This document shows positions 25,557 through 29,458 of a stretch of DNA of 29,458 nt, in pieces. Numbering within the stretch: position 1 is the stretch's first letter; each line of letters starts with the position of its first letter. Below the pieces are notes generated by a model that was given only the letters and a program-made list of their open reading frames with translations, made no database searches and was not told the origin of the DNA. Both the position numbers and the translations under genes were made by a program. This DNA comes from Peptostreptococcaceae bacterium (GTDB lineage Bacteria; Bacillota_A; Clostridia; Peptostreptococcales; Acidaminobacteraceae), in the NCBI GenBank assembly GCA_013619035.1, contig JABXKX010000579.1, positions 1 to 29,458 of the forward strand, written 5' to 3'.

Positions 25557-26090
25557 ATGAACGGAAAACTTAGACGATCTAGAACAGATAGCAAAATAGC
25601 AGGTGTATGTGGTGGTTTAGCAAAGTACTTTAATATAGATGTTACCATTATTAGAGCTCTTTGGGTGATATCAGCATTTTTTGGTGGCCCAAGCATTGGG
25701 ATATATATATTATGTGCAATAATTATTCCAAAAGAAACTGTTGCTCAATCAGGTTACGATAAAACACATGATTATAAATCTGATGAAAAAAGTGAACCAA
25801 CTTACGGTTATGAAGATAAGGCGGAAGATAAGTCAGAAGATGAATCTGACTATGATGATCATTATTATGAAAGAGAATACGAATCAAACTATAATAATGA
25901 AGAAGATGAAGAGGGTAGACATGAAATCAATAAAGGCTATCTTGGTATTGGACTTGTCGCTTTAGGTGGTTATTTGGCATTTACAGCAATGTTTCCTAAC
26001 TTTTCATTTAAATTCTTTTGGCCAGTACTATTAATTGGTTTAGGATTACTTTTACTTGGAAGAAATAATGATAATAAGGAGAATGACTAA
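25557..26090 (+). CDS. PspC-domain protein with acidic linker and C-terminal membrane helices
   Basis: The 177-residue protein starts at ATG 25557 behind AAGGAAGG; the track-length start at 25488 lies in the repeat region and is rejected. Residues 1-60 are a PspC domain (KLRRSRTDSKIAGVCGGLAK, then FNIDVTIIRALWVISAFFGG). Residues about 63-122 are a hydrophilic linker rich in Asp, Glu, Tyr and Lys (DKAEDKSEDESDYDDHYYE). The end is a pair of LiaF-type helices (GYLGIGLVALGGYLAFTAMF; FFWPVLLIGLGLLLLG). PspC proteins sense or relay envelope damage. The next gene overlaps by one base, so both products are made together and probably interact. Confidence 0.85.
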   Translation: MNGKLRRSRTDSKIAGVCGGLAKYFNIDVTIIRALWVISAFFGGPSIGIYILCAIIIPKETVAQSGYDKTHDYKSDEKSEPTYGYEDKAEDKSEDESDYDDHYYEREYESNYNNEEDEEGRHEINKGYLGIGLVALGGYLAFTAMFPNFSFKFFWPVLLIGLGLLLLGRNNDNKEND

Positions 26091-26971
26091 TGGAAAGAGA
26101 TAAGAATTCCTCGGGATTTGCAGTTTTCATCATATTAATTGGAATTTGTATCTTATTGATTAATTTTGATATTTTAAGATTAAGTATGTTTTGGGGTGTC
26201 GCACACTTATGGCCTTTACTTCTAATTATAGCTGGATTATCCATCTTGTTTAGAAGAGTAAGATATTTTAATATTGTTTTATGGCTTGTATTCTTTGGTA
26301 TTGTGATAGGATACAGTTACCTGAATATGGATGAAAAGTCTTGGTTTTTTGGAGATCCAGTAGAGATGGTATTCCAAGAAGAGAATGTTACAATTGTGAC
26401 AAAAGGTACTGTAGATATAGAGATGAGACAAGGCGTATTAGAGATTGGTACCAATACAAATGAGAAGATTTCATATAATGTACCTAAAACAGGCGTTGAA
26501 GAAAAGACCCTTAATACAAGTCTTTTGAAGCCAACTGAATTGGTTATTAGAGATATGAACTGGGAGGATGTATTCAATACTTTTCAAAATAGAAAGTATG
26601 AAATCAGTTTACCAAACCATGGAGAGTGGATGTTTGATATAGATGGTGCTGTGATAGATGGTACGATAGATTTATCTGACTTAAAAGTAGAATCATTTAA
26701 ACTTGATTATGCGGTTGGAGATATTGATTTGTTTATCAGTGATAAAACATCAGGATCATATATGATTGATTTTGCTATTGGTGATATTATGATTGATATT
26801 CCTGAGAGTGTGGGCGTTAAATTGGTTGTAGATGGCGCTCTAAATTCGATAGAGGTGCCAAGTGATTTTTCTAAAAATGATTCGACTTATTATTCGAGTA
26901 ACTACGATGATGCAAGTGAAATCATAGAAATAAGAATTAGCCTTGCTATTGGAAATATTGAAATAAAATAG
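26090..26971 (+). CDS. LiaF/toastrack-type membrane protein
   Basis: The 293-residue protein has three N-terminal hydrophobic segments (about 9-27, 38-54 and 61-78; LWPLLLIIAGLSILF is the LiaF-TM block) and an extracellular-like beta-rich C-terminal half. That half repeats short strands with the pattern A-[VI]-G-[DN]-I-x-[LIV] (AVGDIDLFISD, AIGDIMIDIPES, AIGNIEIK), typical of LiaF C-terminal/toastrack domains. LiaF inhibits the LiaRS cell-envelope stress system in Bacillus; no LiaRS homologue is in view. The ATG shares its first base with the end of the PspC stop and follows AAGGAGAATGACTA. A terminator follows. Confidence 0.82.
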   Translation: MERDKNSSGFAVFIILIGICILLINFDILRLSMFWGVAHLWPLLLIIAGLSILFRRVRYFNIVLWLVFFGIVIGYSYLNMDEKSWFFGDPVEMVFQEENVTIVTKGTVDIEMRQGVLEIGTNTNEKISYNVPKTGVEEKTLNTSLLKPTELVIRDMNWEDVFNTFQNRKYEISLPNHGEWMFDIDGAVIDGTIDLSDLKVESFKLDYAVGDIDLFISDKTSGSYMIDFAIGDIMIDIPESVGVKLVVDGALNSIEVPSDFSKNDSTYYSSNYDDASEIIEIRISLAIGNIEIK

Positions 26972-26981
26972 AAATCTTGTA

Positions 26982-27021
26982 AAAGATATGTTAAGCTGAA
27001 ATTGGCAAACATATCTTTTTT
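26982..27021 (+). terminator. Rho-independent terminator of the PspC-LiaF operon
   Basis: AAAGATATGTT (26982-26992) pairs with AACATATCTTT (27008-27018) around a 15-base loop, with six Ts at 27016-27021. Confidence 0.8.
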
Positions 27022-27035
27022 ATTTAGGAGGTCCT

Positions 27036-27560
27036 ATGAAAGTTGCTTATTTGGCAGGTGGATGCTTTTGGTGTATAGAAAGTGATTTAATTAAACGAGT
27101 TGGGGTTGTTTCAGTTGTATCAGGCTATATGGGTGGTATAAAAGAAACTGCAAATTATGATGATGTTTGCACGGGTCAAACCATGCATAGAGAAATTGTA
27201 AAAGTTATATACGATGAAAAAGTTATTAACTATAAAACCTTGGTAGATTATTTCTTTACTTGTATAGATCCTACCAACCCATATGGCCAATTTGCTGATA
27301 TAGGACCACAGTATAAAACTGCAATATATTACAGTGATGAGACGGAAAAAGAAATTGCCTTATCTTTGAAAACATTGTTAGATGAGTCAAAACGATTCAG
27401 AGATCCTGTTGTTACAGATATATTAGAGGCAACAGAGTTTTATGAAGCAGAAGTTTATCATCAGGAATATTACAAGAAACAACCAATTCATTATGCGAAT
27501 TATAGAATTGGATCAGGACGTTCGGGATTTATTAAATTAAAATGGGGGGACAAACATTAA
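27036..27560 (+). CDS. msrA: Peptide-methionine (S)-S-oxide reductase (MsrA)
   Basis: MsrA reduces S-methionine sulfoxide in proteins and free amino acid. The 174-residue protein has the catalytic block AGGCFWCIES (nucleophile C10), SGYMGG, CTGQTMHREIVKVIYD and DPTNPYGQFADIGPQYKTAI. The last block is the FADIGPQY variant rather than the commoner QGNDVGTQYR, and the acidic EAEVYHQEYY near the C-terminus is retained. No MsrB domain is fused. The ATG follows AGGAGGTCCT. Its TAA stop shares a base with the ATG of the dipeptidase gene. Confidence 0.94.
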   Translation: MKVAYLAGGCFWCIESDLIKRVGVVSVVSGYMGGIKETANYDDVCTGQTMHREIVKVIYDEKVINYKTLVDYFFTCIDPTNPYGQFADIGPQYKTAIYYSDETEKEIALSLKTLLDESKRFRDPVVTDILEATEFYEAEVYHQEYYKKQPIHYANYRIGSGRSGFIKLKWGDKH

Positions 27561-28489
27561 TGTTATTTGATTTACATTGTGATACCATCCTTAGAATTTA
27601 TGGTGATCAAACACAATTCAGGAAAAATGACTATCATATTGATAGTGGAAAAATGATTAAAGGTGATTCGATGGCTCAGTTTTTTGCCATGTTTGTTGAT
27701 TTAGATAAGACAGAGAATCCTTATGAAACATGTAATGAAATGATTGATTGTTTTGAGTATGAGATAAAAGAAAATGAACATATGATAAAAGCTGGAACAA
27801 CTTCTAAGGATATCTTAGAAAATTATAGAAGTGATAAAGTGACGGGTATTATCACCATTGAAGAGGGTGCTGTATTACAAGGTGATATAAACAAATTAAC
27901 ACATTTTTATGATAGAGGTGTCCGTTCAATTACTTTAACATGGAATTATGAAAATGAAATTGGTTATCCCAACTGTAAAGAACCATTTATGGATAAGGGT
28001 TTGAAACCATTTGGTTTAGATGTGATAAAAAAGATGAATGAACTCAATATGCTTATTGATGTGTCACATCTATCTGATGGTGGTTTCTGGGATTGCATTA
28101 AACATTCACCAAAACCGATCATTGCATCCCATTCAAATGCAAGAAATCTGTGTAATCACAGTAGAAACCTTACAGACGAAATGATACTTGCCTTAAGAGA
28201 CAATGGTGGTGTGATGGGTATGAATTTCTGTAGTGCGTTTTTAGATGGATCTGAAGTTTCAAAAGTATCCTCTATTGTAGATCACATTAGATATATATAT
28301 GACTTAGCAGGAATTGATGTGATTGCGATTGGTACGGACTTTGATGGTATCGGTAGTATCTTAGAAATTGAGGATATAAGTAAGATATATTTATTAACGG
28401 AAGCATTATTAGAAAATGGTTTTACTGAAAAGGAAGTTGATAAAATATTTTATAAAAATGCTTTAAGGGTTTATAGTACTGTTTTATAA
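27560..28489 (+). CDS. M19 family membrane-type dipeptidase
   Basis: The 309-residue zinc dipeptidase belongs to the renal dipeptidase family, which cleaves dipeptides including D-amino acid forms. Metal ligands are visible: H6 and D8 in FDLHCDTI, the bridging Glu in TIEEGAV (about residue 100), His in VSHLSD (about 168) and ASHSNARNLCNHSRN (about 189), and the Asp block GTDFDGIG (about 258). No signal peptide is present, so a cytosolic enzyme is expected. The ATG at 27560 (MLFDLHCDT) has GGGGGGA before it and overlaps the msrA stop by one base. A longer start at 27542 would replace that spacing and is rejected. Confidence 0.9.
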   Translation: MLFDLHCDTILRIYGDQTQFRKNDYHIDSGKMIKGDSMAQFFAMFVDLDKTENPYETCNEMIDCFEYEIKENEHMIKAGTTSKDILENYRSDKVTGIITIEEGAVLQGDINKLTHFYDRGVRSITLTWNYENEIGYPNCKEPFMDKGLKPFGLDVIKKMNELNMLIDVSHLSDGGFWDCIKHSPKPIIASHSNARNLCNHSRNLTDEMILALRDNGGVMGMNFCSAFLDGSEVSKVSSIVDHIRYIYDLAGIDVIAIGTDFDGIGSILEIEDISKIYLLTEALLENGFTEKEVDKIFYKNALRVYSTVL

Positions 28490-28500
28490 CAATTAAATGA

Positions 28501-28552
28501 CACCACTCAATCATCTGATATTTATTATATAATGTGATTGGGAGGTGTTTTT
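28501..28552 (+). terminator. Terminator-like hairpin whose 3' arm holds the ribosome binding site of the next gene
   Basis: The arms 28501-28513 and 28535-28547 pair at 12 of 13 positions with one A-A mismatch, around a 21-base loop, and are followed directly by TTTTT and the ATG at 28553. The 3' arm contains GGGAGG, the ribosome binding site. TATAAT at 28528-28533, in the loop, could be a -10, with no good -35. Confidence 0.65.
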
Positions 28553-29449
28553 ATGTATACAAGAAAAAAATGTGAAAAAGAAGATGTTTGGGTAATTAGA
28601 GATTTCCTAAAAGAAACTTACAAAAAATTTGGTGAAAAAGTTAATTGGCATATTGATAGATTGAATTTTACTTATTCAATGTCTAGACATATGAACGAAG
28701 TTACGGAAGAAGCCTATCGAGAAGCTATTACGATGTATCTAAAAGATGATGTGCTTGAAGCCGTTTTATTAACTGAAGGTGAAAATAGAGGAGAAGCATT
28801 CTTTGAAATTAGTTCTCTAGATATTGATGATGAACTTAAACATATGATGTTTAATGATGCAGACATTTTAGGTCAGAAAAGTGAACATGATTTTGTTCAA
28901 CTAAGACTTCATTCTCATGCTAAAGTACTATTAGATGAAGCAGTTAAAAGAGGTTATGAAAAAGTTGATTGGTCAGAAGTGACAATGAAGAAAATTTTAG
29001 ATAATCAAGAAGATGAAGTCTTACCTGAAGGGTATGAATTTATCACTCATGACAACTTTGAAGATAAAGCCAATGCACATGCTCATGCTTTTGGGTATCA
29101 TGATAAAAAAGATGTAGTGATTCGTTCTATAGCTGGTCTTAAAGAACTTAGAAACATGCAGGATTATAATAAATCATATGATATAACTGTTGGTTATAAA
29201 GGCAATGAAGTTGCTTTTGCCACTATGTGGTATGATTCTGATAATCAAATTGGTATTTTAGAACCAGTAGGAACACACGAGGATCATCGGAGATTAGGAC
29301 TTGCCAAAGCAGCTATTTATAGAGGATGTAATCTTATTAGAGAGCAGGGTGCAACAGCAGTTTATGTTGGTTCAGATCAAGATTTTTACAAGGCTATTGG
29401 CTTTACTCCAATTTCAACAGACTATGTCTACAAAAAAAGTATGAAATGA
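28553..29449 (+). CDS. Tandem-GNAT N-acetyltransferase
   Basis: The 298-residue protein contains a GNAT domain in its C-terminal half: IGILEPVGTHEDHRRLGLAKA is the acetyl-CoA loop (RRLGLA) and ATAVYVGSDQDFYKAIGF the closing motif. The N-terminal half (residues 1-140) looks like a second, diverged GNAT-like unit. The substrate is unknown. ATG at 28553 with GGGAGG 6-7 bases upstream is chosen over TTG at 28538. It ends in TGA, the only intact gene of the window to do so, with an in-frame TAA two codons later. Its ribosome binding site is inside the hairpin at 28501-28552. Confidence 0.82.
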   Translation: MYTRKKCEKEDVWVIRDFLKETYKKFGEKVNWHIDRLNFTYSMSRHMNEVTEEAYREAITMYLKDDVLEAVLLTEGENRGEAFFEISSLDIDDELKHMMFNDADILGQKSEHDFVQLRLHSHAKVLLDEAVKRGYEKVDWSEVTMKKILDNQEDEVLPEGYEFITHDNFEDKANAHAHAFGYHDKKDVVIRSIAGLKELRNMQDYNKSYDITVGYKGNEVAFATMWYDSDNQIGILEPVGTHEDHRRLGLAKAAIYRGCNLIREQGATAVYVGSDQDFYKAIGFTPISTDYVYKKSMK

Positions 29450-29458
29450 TGTTAATAT

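Noticed and set aside
1..29458. CRISPR array, prophage, insertion sequence or defence island
   Set aside because: I see no regularly spaced repeats, transposase, integrase, phage structural genes or restriction/toxin genes on either strand.

Overview
This AT-rich window looks like chromosomal housekeeping DNA from a low-GC Gram-positive (Bacillota), most likely a clostridial or closely related lineage. The evidence is strong GGAGG ribosome binding sites, two T-box tRNA-sensing leaders, a Gx-transporter-type isoprenoid gene, a two-subunit LeuCD isomerase and LiaF/PspC envelope genes. I see no prophage, insertion sequence, CRISPR array, rRNA or tRNA. The standard bacterial code fits: tryptophan is read from TGG and no intact gene contains an in-frame TGA. 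TGA is almost unused as a stop; the last gene is the only intact one that ends with it.

Region 1 (1-5586, +) is a tight folate operon: pabB (cut by the left edge), pabC, a nucleotidyltransferase-fold gene, folE, folP, folB, folK and a short type I-beta DAHP synthase. DAHP synthase starts the shikimate pathway to chorismate, PabB and PabC turn chorismate into p-aminobenzoate, FolE/FolB/FolK make the pterin and FolP joins the two. Stop and start codons overlap almost throughout, and a terminator straddles the last stop codon.

Region 2 (5599-9322) holds a GNAT acetyltransferase, a convergent hflK-hflC pair on the minus strand (hflC broken by a frameshift at a TGA-C near its end) and a divergent YihY/BrkB membrane protein.

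Region 3 (9332-14569, +) is a leucine operon, leuA-leuC-leuD-(2H phosphoesterase-like gene)-leuB, behind a T-box leader whose likely specifier is CTC (Leu).

Region 4 (14752-19184, +) is a three-gene export or envelope cassette: a MacB/LolD-type ATPase, a 791-residue membrane-anchored surface protein of repeated Ig-like units, and a MacB/FtsX-type permease.

Region 5 (19187-23793, +) starts with a consensus promoter and a tryptophan T-box. It then encodes trpS, a SplB-like radical SAM protein, a class IV aminotransferase and peptidase T.

Region 6 (23796-29458) has a universal stress protein (-), a Gx transporter (+), and a divergent envelope-stress-like locus: a LiaI-like membrane protein (-) facing a PspC fusion plus a LiaF/toastrack protein (+), with three tandem 11-bp repeats between them. 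It ends with msrA, an M19 dipeptidase and a tandem-GNAT protein whose ribosome binding site lies inside a terminator-like hairpin.

The window is mostly well-known genes. The parts most worth a second look are the nucleotidyltransferase in the folate operon, the hflC frameshift, the degenerate 2H protein in the leucine operon, the surface-protein ABC cassette, the 11-bp repeat operator and the terminator/RBS hairpin.
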